From positions 1-64,000 of the forward strand of contig NZ_CAJURR010000008.1 in assembly GCF_910589175.1 (NCBI RefSeq): a stretch of 64,000 nucleotides of DNA, read 5' to 3'. This document shows positions 24,462-33,924 of the stretch, piece after piece (positions within the stretch are counted from its first letter, which is position 1; each line of letters opens with the position of its first letter). Both the position numbers and the translations under genes were made by a program. Under the pieces are notes generated by a model. That model saw only the letters and a list, made by a program, of their open reading frames with translations, ran no database searches and was not told where the DNA came from. The DNA is from an uncultured Lactobacillus sp. Its GTDB lineage: Bacteria; Bacillota; Bacilli; Lactobacillales; Lactobacillaceae.

Positions 24462-26078
24462 CTATGCCTTAACCGCAAAAGCTTCATAAGGTTTTAAAAC
24501 CATATTCTTTAAACTGTCCCGTTTTTCATAGTTACTAATCACAACTTCTTTAAAGGGAATATCTAAATTTAGATTTTGTTCCTCACCAGACAAGTTAGCG
24601 ACTACTAGCCACTTTTCATCTTCTAGTTTTCGCCAAAAAGCCAAAATATTGTCACTAGTATTTTCAACAAGTTCAAAGTCTCCATCTACAACAAGAGGAT
24701 TTTCATGTCGCAGTCTAATTAACTTCTGATAGGTATAAAAAATAGAATTTGGATCTTCTAGAGATTCTTCAACGTTAATTGTTTTGTAGTTTGGATTTAA
24801 TTTTAACCATGGTTTTCCAGTAGTAAAGCCCGCACTTTCTTCGTTTGACCACTGCATTGGACGTCGTGCATTATCTCGACCTTTAGTATTAATTGCTTTA
24901 ATTAATTCTTCCTTACTGTAGCCTTTTTCAATTCTTTCGCGATACATATTGATACTTTCAATATCTTCTACTTCATCAATTGACTTAACAGGACAATTGG
25001 TCATCCCAATTTCTTCGCCATTATAGATGTAAGGTGTACCATGCATTAAATGCAGTATAATCGCAAACATTTTTGCACTTTGAACTCGAAATTCTTTATC
25101 ATTTCCCCACCGTGAAATAACTCGCGGAATATCATGATTTTCCCAAAAAAGACTGTTCCATGCATGGTCAAAATCAATTTCAGTTTGCCATTTAACTAGA
25201 ACTTTTTTCAATTCACCTAAATCAAGCGGCCGTAAATCCCATTTTTCTTTTCCTTCTTGCTGATCTAAGCCTTGATTTTCAAATTGAAATACCATCGATA
25301 ATTCATGACGAGCTGGATCTGAATATTCGGCAGCAATCTTTGGAGTAGAATTCCATGTTTCACCAACTGTCATTAACTCTTTACCGGCAAAAGTATTCTC
25401 ATTCATCTCTTTTAAATAAGGGTGAAGCATTGGACCATTCTCCCGAATCTTTTTATCGGGATCTTTTCCAATAAGTTCAATGACATCCATTCTAAAGCCG
25501 CCAATCCCCTTATCAATCCAATAATTCATCATTTCATAGATTTTATTTCTTAATTTTGGGTTCTTCCAATTAAGATCTGGCTGTTGATCGGCAAAGAAGT
25601 GTAAGTAATATTGACCAGTTTTTTCATCAAACTTCCAAGCCGATCCAGAAAATGCCGACTTCAAATCATTAGGTTCATGTCTATCTGCTGGATCACGCCA
25701 AATATAAAAATCGCGATATGGATTGTCTTTGCTCTTTTTCGCTTCAATGAACCAAGGATGTTGATCAGATGTATGATTAACGACAAGGTCCATAATAATG
25801 CGTATGTGATGTTTTTTAGCTTCTTTAATCAGATTATCCATATCTTCCATTGTTCCGTATTGTGGGTCTATTTTTTGATAATCAGAGATATCATAGCCAT
25901 TATCTACGCCAGGAGATAAGTAAACTGGCGACAGCCAAATAGCATCAATTCCTAATTTTTCTAGGTACCCCAATCGTGAAATAATTCCCGGAATATCCCC
26001 AATTCCATCTCCATTACTATCTTGAAAGGATTTAGGATAAACCTGATAAACAACCGCTTTTTTCCACCAAGGTGTCAT
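24462..26078 (-). CDS. GH13 alpha-glucosidase (oligo-1,6-glucosidase / dextran glucosidase type)
   Basis: The 538-residue cytoplasmic enzyme is of the GH13_31 type: VYQVYPKSFQDSNGDGIGDI, DLVVNHTSDQHPWF, nucleophile in GFRMDVIEL, acid/base in TVGETWNS and the transition-state stabiliser in ENHDIPR. It hydrolyses alpha-1,6 (or terminal alpha-1,4) bonds of imported malto- and isomaltooligosaccharides. Last gene of the maltodextrin transporter operon, after malG and an internal hairpin. Second of two such paralogues here (35669-37324). Confidence 0.92.
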   Translation of the reverse strand: MTPWWKKAVVYQVYPKSFQDSNGDGIGDIPGIISRLGYLEKLGIDAIWLSPVYLSPGVDNGYDISDYQKIDPQYGTMEDMDNLIKEAKKHHIRIIMDLVVNHTSDQHPWFIEAKKSKDNPYRDFYIWRDPADRHEPNDLKSAFSGSAWKFDEKTGQYYLHFFADQQPDLNWKNPKLRNKIYEMMNYWIDKGIGGFRMDVIELIGKDPDKKIRENGPMLHPYLKEMNENTFAGKELMTVGETWNSTPKIAAEYSDPARHELSMVFQFENQGLDQQEGKEKWDLRPLDLGELKKVLVKWQTEIDFDHAWNSLFWENHDIPRVISRWGNDKEFRVQSAKMFAIILHLMHGTPYIYNGEEIGMTNCPVKSIDEVEDIESINMYRERIEKGYSKEELIKAINTKGRDNARRPMQWSNEESAGFTTGKPWLKLNPNYKTINVEESLEDPNSIFYTYQKLIRLRHENPLVVDGDFELVENTSDNILAFWRKLEDEKWLVVANLSGEEQNLNLDIPFKEVVISNYEKRDSLKNMVLKPYEAFAVKA

Positions 26079-26096
26079 ATTTTTTCTCCTTCAAAT

Positions 26097-26129
26097 AAAA
26101 AGTGCCCTGTTAAGACAGGACACTTTTTT
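26097..26129 (-). terminator. intra-operon hairpin between malG and the GH13 gene
   Basis: AAAAAGTG-CCCTG and CAGGA-CACTTTTTT pair around TTAAGA. It would lower read-through from malG into the last gene. Confidence 0.8.
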
Positions 26130-26148
26130 CACATAAACTTTAATTTGA

Positions 26149-27006
26149 TTAACCTTTATCAGCACCTGCTGTAATTCCGTTAACATAGAATTTTTGCATT
26201 ACAATGAACAAAATCGTAATTGGAATTGCGATGATTACACATCCAGCAATAAACTGAGTAAAGAATTGTGCCATTGTACCCTTTGCTGAGTGAACCATGT
26301 TGTACAGTCCATAGGCAACAGTGTAGGTCTTCGGATTTCCTGAGGTAGAGAGGATAATACCTGAGAAAATAAAGTCTACCCATGGAGCCATGAACGAAGT
26401 AAGTGCAGTATAAACAATCATTGGCTTTGAAAGTGGTAATCCAATGTGGGTGAACACTTGGTACTTAGTTGCACCATCAATTTCAGCAGCTTCATCAATT
26501 GCTCGTGGCATGGTGTCAAAGAACCCTTTAGCAATGTAGAAACCAAGGCCGGCACCACCAACATAAACTAAGATTAATCCACCAAGATTTAGCATGTTTA
26601 AAGCCTTTAGAATGTAGTACAAGGCAATCATAGACATGAAACCTGGGAACATTCCTAATACCAAAGCAATTTGTAAGAATGGCTTACGGAAGCGGAAACG
26701 TAATCTTGATAATACGTAAGCAACTCCGATAGTTACAAACGTTGATAATGTTGCTGAAACTACAGCGACAAATAGTGTATTTAACACCCAATTTACAAAT
26801 GGATATTGTGAACTAGTAAGAATACCAACATAATTTTGCCAAGTAAATTTTTCTGGCCAAATTGTAGATACAAATCCTGTGTTGTTGTATGAAAAACTTG
26901 CTAAAATGATCCAAATAATTGGGAAAATCCATAATACGGCTAGGATAGCTAATAGAACATATCTAAAAATTAAAGCAATTCTTCTTTGATTATGATAAGA
27001 CTTCAT
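26149..27006 (-). CDS. malG: maltodextrin ABC transporter permease MalG
   Basis: The 285-residue inner-membrane protein has six membrane segments and the EAA loop EAAEIDGATKYQVFTHIGLP (about 168-187) that docks on the ATPase. Two bases separate it from malF, so the pair is co-translated. It forms the channel with MalF, is fed by the MalE lipoprotein and powered by MsmK. Confidence 0.95.
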   Translation of the reverse strand: MKSYHNQRRIALIFRYVLLAILAVLWIFPIIWIILASFSYNNTGFVSTIWPEKFTWQNYVGILTSSQYPFVNWVLNTLFVAVVSATLSTFVTIGVAYVLSRLRFRFRKPFLQIALVLGMFPGFMSMIALYYILKALNMLNLGGLILVYVGGAGLGFYIAKGFFDTMPRAIDEAAEIDGATKYQVFTHIGLPLSKPMIVYTALTSFMAPWVDFIFSGIILSTSGNPKTYTVAYGLYNMVHSAKGTMAQFFTQFIAGCVIIAIPITILFIVMQKFYVNGITAGADKG

Positions 27007-27008
27007 TT

Positions 27009-28364
27009 TTAGCCCTCCTTGTACGCATTAGTATGACGATATGCAATTAGTGAGAATGTAGCACTAATGATAAAGATCAAGATACCCAAAACAGCGGATG
27101 CATTGTAGCGTTGCTCTTGACCAAATGTTAAGTTATAAAGCCAAGTTACAAGCAAGTCTGTTGAACCAGCACCATTATAGTTATTGTTCATTGGTGCACC
27201 ACCAGTCAGCAAGTAGATAACATTGAAGTTGTTGATGTTACCAATAAATTGTTGAATCAAAGCTGGAGACATTACGAATAAAATTTGTGGGAATGTAATG
27301 TGGTTAAAAATTTGTACTGGACTTGCGCCATCAATACGAGCAGCTTCAATTTGATCTTGCGGTAAGTTTTGAATAATAGCTGTTGAAGTTAACATTGAAA
27401 CTGGAATACCTATCCACATGTTAACCACAATAACTGTAATTCTAGCAACAAGGGGACTAGCCTGGTTATCAATGAAGTGAATTGGGTGACTAATCCATCC
27501 CCAATTCATAAGTAAGGTGTTCAATGGTCCTTGATAATCAAGGAATTGTGCCATCATTAATAGAGAAACAAATTGTGGTACAGCATAAACAATTACGAAA
27601 ATTGTTCTCCATAGGTTCTTATGCTTAATTCCCTTTGATTCAATCAAAAGGGCTAATAAGACACCAAAGAAGAAAGTAGTAGCTGTAGCAGCAACTGCCC
27701 AAATTAAGGTCCAGCCTAAAACTGGGAAGAAAGTACCTGCTAAATCACCACTCAACACGTTTCCAAATGCTTGAAAACCAGTCCAGGAAAATCCAACTGA
27801 GTGTTGACGATCATAGTTAGTAAATGCCATTGAAATCATGAAGACTGTTGGCAAAACCGTAAATAAAATGATTAAAACAATTGGAATTGTCATCAAAGTT
27901 GCATGCAATCTTTGATCAAACAAAGATGCAATTTCTTCACGGTTAGTTGGAATATGTTCATGTCTTTTTTCTAATAAGAAAGTATGCTTATTAGATTTTA
28001 AATTAATGATATATAGATATATGAAACCAGCAACAATGAATAAAGCCAAAATACCAAATAATAGAATTAAAACAGAATTATCTGGCTGCTGAGTAACATA
28101 TACTCCTTGAGCTTTATCAAATACAACGCGTTTACTCTTTATTGCACCTAAGTTACTTAAACCAGCAATTGAATGAATTCCACTTAAAAAGAACCAAACT
28201 AAAAATACAATTTCAGCAAATAAAAGTGAAAATCCTTTTACCCATTGCCGATGTTTAATAGCATTTAAGCCCATGATGAAGAATGATAATTTTGTTACTG
28301 CATCTCCATCTTTCCATGTTTCCTTTAAGGTAACTGCAGGCGTAGCATGTTTTTTCTTAAACAT
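27009..28364 (-). CDS. malF: maltodextrin ABC transporter permease MalF
   Basis: The 451-residue permease is longer than usual because of an N-terminal region with extra membrane segments (to about residue 125), as in other lactobacillus MalF. The EAA loop is IEAARIDGASPVQIFNHITF (about 347-366). It follows malE by 36 bp and joins malG with a 2-bp gap. Confidence 0.95.
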   Translation of the reverse strand: MFKKKHATPAVTLKETWKDGDAVTKLSFFIMGLNAIKHRQWVKGFSLLFAEIVFLVWFFLSGIHSIAGLSNLGAIKSKRVVFDKAQGVYVTQQPDNSVLILLFGILALFIVAGFIYLYIINLKSNKHTFLLEKRHEHIPTNREEIASLFDQRLHATLMTIPIVLIILFTVLPTVFMISMAFTNYDRQHSVGFSWTGFQAFGNVLSGDLAGTFFPVLGWTLIWAVAATATTFFFGVLLALLIESKGIKHKNLWRTIFVIVYAVPQFVSLLMMAQFLDYQGPLNTLLMNWGWISHPIHFIDNQASPLVARITVIVVNMWIGIPVSMLTSTAIIQNLPQDQIEAARIDGASPVQIFNHITFPQILFVMSPALIQQFIGNINNFNVIYLLTGGAPMNNNYNGAGSTDLLVTWLYNLTFGQEQRYNASAVLGILIFIISATFSLIAYRHTNAYKEG

Positions 28365-28400
28365 AATTAATCAAACCTTTGCTTATGTGTTTTTTCAAGA

Positions 28401-29618
28401 TTATTCTTCCTTAGAAATCTTCTTTTGTAATTTAGCAAGCTTACTCTTGTATTGAGATGGCTTAATCTTGCCGTCGTATGCACCACTAATTAATGGAGCT
28501 GAGTCGTTCCAGAAGATTGACATTTGTGGCAATTTAGGTTGAAGAACTGAGTAGCCTGGTTGAGCCATTTGAATTACAGCCTTAGCAACTGGGTCGTTCT
28601 TAACCTCTGCAGTATTTTGAGCGGCCTTGTTTACAGGAATTTCACCAGCATTCTTGTGAACAATTAATTGGTTTTCTTTGTTAGATAAGTATTTAGCCAA
28701 AATTGCTGCATTCTTAGCATTAGAAGTATGTGAGTTAACAGCGAAACATTCAATACCTAAGAAAGCTTCCATTTGTGCAGTCTTACCGCCCACTTCAATG
28801 GTTGGATATGGAGCAACTCCTAAGTTCTTACCTAAAATCTTCTTAATATTAGCTGCGTTCCATGGACCATCTAAGATAGCTTGGGCATTACCCTTCTTTA
28901 ATTGGTTAAGTGCGTTTGAAGTTTGCATAACGCCTTTATTGTTCTTTTGTTCAGCGTACCACTTCATTGCATTTACACCATTTTGTGAATCCATAGTGGA
29001 GCCTTTTACATCTTCTCCGCTGTTACCAAATAACTTTGTACCTGCTGAGAACATTACTGGCCACATTACGTAAGCATTAGTGAAGTCAGTTGCAACTACA
29101 CCTTTAGAAGTCATAGTCTTCCAAGATTTAACATCTTCTGGTGAAAGCTTAGACTTGTCATAGTAAACAGTTTGAGCTTGTTCAGAATATGGATATGCGT
29201 AAAGCTTGCCTTTCCATTCAACACCTTTGTATGCTTCTGGAACAGAATTCTTTTTAATTTCCTTAGTATCAGTTGGTGACAATGGGTTAATGTAACCTGA
29301 ATCTGCCATTTGTCCTAATTGGTCATTTGGAACACCAAATACATCTGCGGCTTTTGAAGGGTCTTTAGCAACATCAGTTTTTGCATTAGCTGAACCATTA
29401 GGGTTTTGAGTAACCTTAACTTTAATATTAGGATGTTCTTTTTCAAAGTCTTTTACTACACCCTTATACCAACTAACACGAGCAGTATCTACCCAAAGAG
29501 TTAATTGCTTATTTGAGCTCTTTGATTCATTTGAATTAGAGTTGTTACTACAAGCAGTTAATGAAATAGCAGATATTGCTACAACACTACCTAAAGCCAA
29601 TTTTTTCCATAACTTCAT
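28401..29618 (-). CDS. malE: maltodextrin-binding lipoprotein MalE
   Basis: The 405-residue protein has a lipoprotein signal with lipobox LTAC (Cys23), then a serine/asparagine linker and a family 1 solute-binding domain (LTLWVDTARVSWYKGVVKDF; AYPYSEQAQTVYYDKSKL). I choose the start at 29618, behind AGGAGGAAAAATC; an upstream in-frame ATG would extend it by 18 residues and break the signal peptide. It is held at the cell surface and passes maltodextrins to MalFG. A stem-loop precedes it. Confidence 0.95.
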   Translation of the reverse strand: MKLWKKLALGSVVAISAISLTACSNNSNSNESKSSNKQLTLWVDTARVSWYKGVVKDFEKEHPNIKVKVTQNPNGSANAKTDVAKDPSKAADVFGVPNDQLGQMADSGYINPLSPTDTKEIKKNSVPEAYKGVEWKGKLYAYPYSEQAQTVYYDKSKLSPEDVKSWKTMTSKGVVATDFTNAYVMWPVMFSAGTKLFGNSGEDVKGSTMDSQNGVNAMKWYAEQKNNKGVMQTSNALNQLKKGNAQAILDGPWNAANIKKILGKNLGVAPYPTIEVGGKTAQMEAFLGIECFAVNSHTSNAKNAAILAKYLSNKENQLIVHKNAGEIPVNKAAQNTAEVKNDPVAKAVIQMAQPGYSVLQPKLPQMSIFWNDSAPLISGAYDGKIKPSQYKSKLAKLQKKISKEE

Positions 29619-29655
29619 GATTTTTCCTCCTAGCCATGACTGGCTAAATACATTA

Positions 29656-29690
29656 TTACAACCGTGAACCAAGTTTCACACTCGTTGTAA
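29656..29690 (-). promoter_or_regulatory. intercistronic stem-loop between msmK and malE
   Basis: TTACAAC...GTTGTAA with inner GTGAA/TTCAC forms a stem of about 12 bp without a T-run. It may be a stability or processing element that raises malE over msmK. Confidence 0.55.
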
Positions 29691-29729
29691 ACCTAATTAA
29701 TATTTTGCAGAAGCGTCCTCTCCTGCAAG

Positions 29730-30833
29730 TTAACGAATGGCATTCGTTGTATCTTTATCAAAGAAGTGGGCTTTATTAACATCAAATCCCATTTTCACTT
29801 TATCGCCTGGAGTATGGTAATCACGGGCATTTACAATGGCTACAAATTCTGTTCCATCAACTTTTTGATAAAGCTGAATAGTTGAGCCCAGTAGCTCTGA
29901 AACAACAACAGTTGATTCAACAACTGAATTGGGCCAAGTTTCAAGGAAAGCTTCCTCTGAATGAATATCTTCAGGACGAATACCAAAGACTAAATCTTTA
30001 TCTTCATATCCCTTTTCTTTAAGCATCTTTGCTTTACCTTCAGGGATTTCGATATCTAGACCTTTTCCGTCGCTAATTCGATTTCCTTTAAAGTGAACAT
30101 TAAAGAAGTTCATTTGAGGAGATCCAATAAAGCCAGCAACGAACATATTTACTGGTGTATTGTAAACTTCTAGAGGTGTACCAATTTGTTGAACTTTCCC
30201 CACTGACATAACTACTACCCGATCTGCTAAAGTCATGGCTTCAGTTTGATCGTGAGTAACGTAAATCGTAGTAGTTCCCAAATTTTGGTGCAACTTAGCA
30301 ATTTCGGCACGCATTGTGACACGTAATTTTGCATCCAAGTTTGATAAAGGTTCATCCATTAAGAAAATTGGAGCATCCCGGACAATTGCCCGTCCTAAGG
30401 CAACACGCTGTCTTTGACCACCAGATAATTCAGCTGGTTTTTTATCAAGATATTCTGATAAACCTAAAATATCTGCTGCATGCTTAACTCGCTTATCAAT
30501 TTCATCTTTCTTATAATGACGAAGCTTTAATCCAAAAGCCATGTTATCGTAAATGGACATATGAGGGTACAAAGCATAGTTTTGGAAAACCATGGCAATG
30601 TCTCTATCTTTTGGTGCAACGTCATTCATTACCTTATGGTCAATCTCTAAAGTACCTTTAGAAATATCTTCTAGACCGGCAACCATTCTCAAAGTAGTTG
30701 ATTTACCACAACCAGATGGTCCAACAAAAACGATAAATTCCTTATCTTTGATATGTAAATCAAAGTCATTAACTGAATATTTATCATTTCCTTCGTACTT
30801 TTTATAGATATGGTTTAAATCTACTTCAACCAT
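29730..30833 (-). CDS. msmK: maltodextrin ABC transporter ATPase (MsmK/MalK type)
   Basis: The 367-residue protein has Walker [11 protein letters not shown]-loop NYALYPHMS, signature [12 protein letters not shown] and Walker [12 protein letters not shown], then the C-terminal MalK-type regulatory/TOBE domain (about 235-367). It powers MalFG and may serve other CUT1 sugar importers, as MsmK does in streptococci. Placed between pgmB and malE in the operon. Confidence 0.95.
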   Translation of the reverse strand: MVEVDLNHIYKKYEGNDKYSVNDFDLHIKDKEFIVFVGPSGCGKSTTLRMVAGLEDISKGTLEIDHKVMNDVAPKDRDIAMVFQNYALYPHMSIYDNMAFGLKLRHYKKDEIDKRVKHAADILGLSEYLDKKPAELSGGQRQRVALGRAIVRDAPIFLMDEPLSNLDAKLRVTMRAEIAKLHQNLGTTTIYVTHDQTEAMTLADRVVVMSVGKVQQIGTPLEVYNTPVNMFVAGFIGSPQMNFFNVHFKGNRISDGKGLDIEIPEGKAKMLKEKGYEDKDLVFGIRPEDIHSEEAFLETWPNSVVESTVVVSELLGSTIQLYQKVDGTEFVAIVNARDYHTPGDKVKMGFDVNKAHFFDKDTTNAIR

Positions 30834-30853
30834 TCTCTTTCCCTACTTCCCTC

Positions 30854-31516
30854 TTATTTTTTATTAAAAACTGATTCAATTTCTGAAAGTTTCAATTCTT
30901 TAGTAGTTGGAACAATATAATCAGCCTCTTTCAAGACCTCTTTATTCCCAATTCCAACTGCAAATTGACCAGCACTTTTAATTGATTGAACACCGGCTTG
31001 AGCATCTTCAAAACTAATTACTTCGTCTGCATTCAAACCAGCCAATTCTTGTGCCTTTTCATAAATTTCTGGATCTGGTTTTCCGCGATGAAGTGTTGCT
31101 GGATCAACAATGCCATCAAATTCATCCATAATTCCTAACTTTGTTAAAATCTTAGGTGCATTTTTTGAGGCAGAAGCAATAACCATTTTTAAGTTTTGCT
31201 TCTTTGCATCACTAAGTAGTTCTGGAATACCTGGCAAAATATCTGCTGGCGTCATTTTTTCAACTTGTTCAACAAATTTAGTATTCTTTTCTGCTGCGAA
31301 CTTTTCTTTTTCTGCTTCAGAATATTTATCTTCCTGATTGCCATATTTCAAAATCAGATTTAAAGAATCCATTCTTGAAATACCCCTTAAGCTATCAAGT
31401 TGATCATCCGTTAAGTTAATCCCTAATTCCTTAGCTAAATTATTCCAAGCAGTTAAATGATAGACAGCCGAATTTGTTAAAACTCCATCTAAGTCAAAAA
31501 TTAGTCCTTTAAGCAT
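30854..31516 (-). CDS. pgmB: beta-phosphoglucomutase
   Basis: The 220-residue HAD-family enzyme turns beta-glucose 1-phosphate, released by maltose phosphorylase, into glucose 6-phosphate. Motif I is DLDGVLTNSAVYH, where the first Asp is phosphorylated; the cap contains RGISRMDSLNLIL; GKPDPEIY and FEDAQAGVQSIKSA are later motifs. It overlaps mapA by 16 bp, so the two enzymes are translated together. Confidence 0.95.
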   Translation of the reverse strand: MLKGLIFDLDGVLTNSAVYHLTAWNNLAKELGINLTDDQLDSLRGISRMDSLNLILKYGNQEDKYSEAEKEKFAAEKNTKFVEQVEKMTPADILPGIPELLSDAKKQNLKMVIASASKNAPKILTKLGIMDEFDGIVDPATLHRGKPDPEIYEKAQELAGLNADEVISFEDAQAGVQSIKSAGQFAVGIGNKEVLKEADYIVPTTKELKLSEIESVFNKK

Positions 31517-33771
31517 TCACTTTCACCTTCTTTAAGCGTTACCTTCTTATCATTAACAAGAATTTCTAGATCTTTACCTTCAAGTAAAGAGATCTTGGTT
31601 TCTTGATGATCAACATAAACTTTAATTAAACGACCACGGTAGTTAATCTTAAAGCTATAGTGATCCCAGTTATCTGGAATAAATGGCTTAAATTTCAATT
31701 GGTCATGATCGTATCTCATTCCAGCAAATCCCTGAACAATAGCTAACCATGATCCACTCATCGAAGTAATATGCAAACCATCAACTGTATCATTGTTGTA
31801 ATTATCTAAATCAAGTCTTGCAGTTCTTTCATACAGTTCAACTGCCTTATCTTTCTTTCCTAATTCAGCAGCTAAAACTGAGTGAATTGAAGGTGAAAGT
31901 GAACTTTCATGAACAGTTAAAGGTTCATAGAAATCAAAGTTCTTTTCTTTTTGATCCTTAGTATAGTTTTCTGGGAAGAAATAGATACCTTGCAAAACAT
32001 CAGCTTGTTTAATAAATGGTGATCTTAAGATCTTATCCCAAGACCAATGTTGGTTAATAGGACGTTGATCTTCAATTTCACTAACGGGACGAATCTCTTT
32101 ATCAAGAAAATCATCTTGTTGTAAGAAAATACCTAATTTCTTGTCTTCCGGTAGATAAATCTTATCAACAATGTCTTGCCACTTTTCTTTTTCTTCTTCA
32201 GTAACATGTACTCGTTCTTGTGCTTCCTTAGTTGCAAGCGGTAAACGCTCTAGTGTATATTTCAGAAGCCATCTTGCCATAGTATTAGTAAACCAGTTAT
32301 TATTTACATTATTTTCATATTCATTTGGTCCGGTAACACCATGCATTACATACTTGTTACGCCACTTAGACCAATGAACGCGAGCTGCCCAGAATCTTGC
32401 AGTTCCAACTAAGACATCCATACCTTCATTCTTAACATAGCTATCATCGCCCGTATATTCGGTATACATTGCAATTGCATGTGGAATATCAGCATTTCTG
32501 TGGATTTCTTCAAAAGTGATTTCCCATTCGTTATGACATTCAATACCATTGAAAGTTACCATTGGGAACAAAGCACCTGGAAGGCCTTGTTCCTTAGCAT
32601 TGTGATATGCACCAGGCAATTGATTATGACGATATTGAAGAAGTGCTTTAGTAACGCTTGGGTTAGTAATTCCTAAGTACATTGGAACGATGTAAGCCTC
32701 AGTATCCCAATAAGTAGCACCACCGTATTTTTCACCAGTAAATCCCTTAGGACCAACGTTCAAGCGTTCATCTTCACCGTAGTATGTCATGAACAATTGA
32801 GCAATATTAAATCTAATCCCCTGTTGTGCTGCTGCATCACCAGAAATTTCAACATCACTCATATCCCAACGTTTTTGCCATTCAGCAGTATGGTCAGCTA
32901 AGTTTTCTTCAAAGCTCTTTGATTGAAGCTTATTCATTAAATCTTCAGCAACACTTGCTTGATCTTTTTCTTCAACATCTCTACTTGTTATAACAATAAC
33001 GTCTTTTTCAAGTTCGTAGCTTTGTCCTTCACTTAATTCAACTGAAAATTTTTCGCTTAACTTGGCTTCTTTAGTAGAAACTTCAGTTTGAATTAGTTCA
33101 CCATTGTGGCGTAAAGATTCTTGAAGTAAAACAGTGAATTGAGGCACTTCATAGGGATTAGGCTTAGTTTTTACCTGGATAGTTTTTGTATCCTTATTCT
33201 CACCAAGTGGAATCCAGAAGCGTTCATCATAGTTACTGTCTTCGTTAACAACTGTTCCATCTAAAGTAGAATCAAAATCAATCTTAGCCTTCCCCTCAAG
33301 TACCGTAGCTTTTACTTTAATTAAAGCAGCTTCTTTTTGTACAATGTGGAGAAAACGTTCAAATTCAAATTTAACTTTGACATCTTTACCTTCATAGATA
33401 AAACTTCTTGAAAGAAGTCCTTGATGCATATCAAGTGATAATTCAAAATCACTAAATTTCACTTTGGCTAAATCAATTTTTTCACCGTTGACGGTGATCC
33501 CAATTCCAATAAAACTTGGAGCATTTGGTGTCTTACCAAAGTACTTTGGGTATCCATTCTTCCACCAACCAACAACTGTCTTATCTGGGAACCACACACC
33601 TGCTAAGTATGTTCCTTGAAGCGTGTCACCAGAGTAACCCTCCTCAAAGTTTCCTCTCATTCCCATATAGTCGTTACCAATTGCTGTAATACTTTCTTGT
33701 AACCTTTTATCTTCCTTGGAAAATTCATGTGTTGTTACTTTCCAAGGATCAACCTCAAAAATTCTCTTCAT
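31501..33771 (-). CDS. mapA: maltose phosphorylase (GH65)
   Basis: The 756-residue enzyme splits maltose with phosphate into glucose and beta-glucose 1-phosphate. It has the GH65 domains: N-terminal beta-sandwich, an (alpha/alpha)6 barrel with YWDTEAYIVPMYLG and the acid residue in TGPNEYENN, and a C-terminal sheet. I begin at ATG 33771, behind GGAG; an ATG two codons earlier is too close. First gene of the operon that runs to the GH13 gene at 24462. Confidence 0.95.
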   Translation of the reverse strand: MKRIFEVDPWKVTTHEFSKEDKRLQESITAIGNDYMGMRGNFEEGYSGDTLQGTYLAGVWFPDKTVVGWWKNGYPKYFGKTPNAPSFIGIGITVNGEKIDLAKVKFSDFELSLDMHQGLLSRSFIYEGKDVKVKFEFERFLHIVQKEAALIKVKATVLEGKAKIDFDSTLDGTVVNEDSNYDERFWIPLGENKDTKTIQVKTKPNPYEVPQFTVLLQESLRHNGELIQTEVSTKEAKLSEKFSVELSEGQSYELEKDVIVITSRDVEEKDQASVAEDLMNKLQSKSFEENLADHTAEWQKRWDMSDVEISGDAAAQQGIRFNIAQLFMTYYGEDERLNVGPKGFTGEKYGGATYWDTEAYIVPMYLGITNPSVTKALLQYRHNQLPGAYHNAKEQGLPGALFPMVTFNGIECHNEWEITFEEIHRNADIPHAIAMYTEYTGDDSYVKNEGMDVLVGTARFWAARVHWSKWRNKYVMHGVTGPNEYENNVNNNWFTNTMARWLLKYTLERLPLATKEAQERVHVTEEEKEKWQDIVDKIYLPEDKKLGIFLQQDDFLDKEIRPVSEIEDQRPINQHWSWDKILRSPFIKQADVLQGIYFFPENYTKDQKEKNFDFYEPLTVHESSLSPSIHSVLAAELGKKDKAVELYERTARLDLDNYNNDTVDGLHITSMSGSWLAIVQGFAGMRYDHDQLKFKPFIPDNWDHYSFKINYRGRLIKVYVDHQETKISLLEGKDLEILVNDKKVTLKEGESECLKD

Positions 33772-33816
33772 TATCATTCTCCATCACTTTCGTGAAGTCT
33801 TTTTATTTACAAATCT

Positions 33817-33871
33817 ATTATCTAATTATTGAAAGCGCTTAACAATGTTTGTTTTCATGTTACCGGTATCA
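33817..33871 (-). promoter_or_regulatory. mapA operon promoter with cre and MalR operator
   Basis: TTGTTA (33840-33845), a 17-bp spacer and GATAAT (33817-33822) form the promoter. A cre-like TGAAAGCGCTTAAC (33830-33843) covers the -35 and spacer. The palindrome TGTTACCGGTATCA (33858-33871) lies just upstream of the -35. The arrangement suggests CcpA repression and activation by MalR. Confidence 0.75.
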
Positions 33872-33883
33872 AAAAATTATAAG

Positions 33884-33916
33884 AAAAAAAGCAGCATCTT
33901 ATTGCTGCTTTTTTTG
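33884..33916. terminator. terminator of the nplT operon
   Basis: AAAAAAGCAGCA-6-TGCTGCTTTTTTT is symmetrical; it ends the two-gene GH13 operon just before the mapA promoter. Confidence 0.88.
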
Positions 33917-33924
33917 TTCATATA

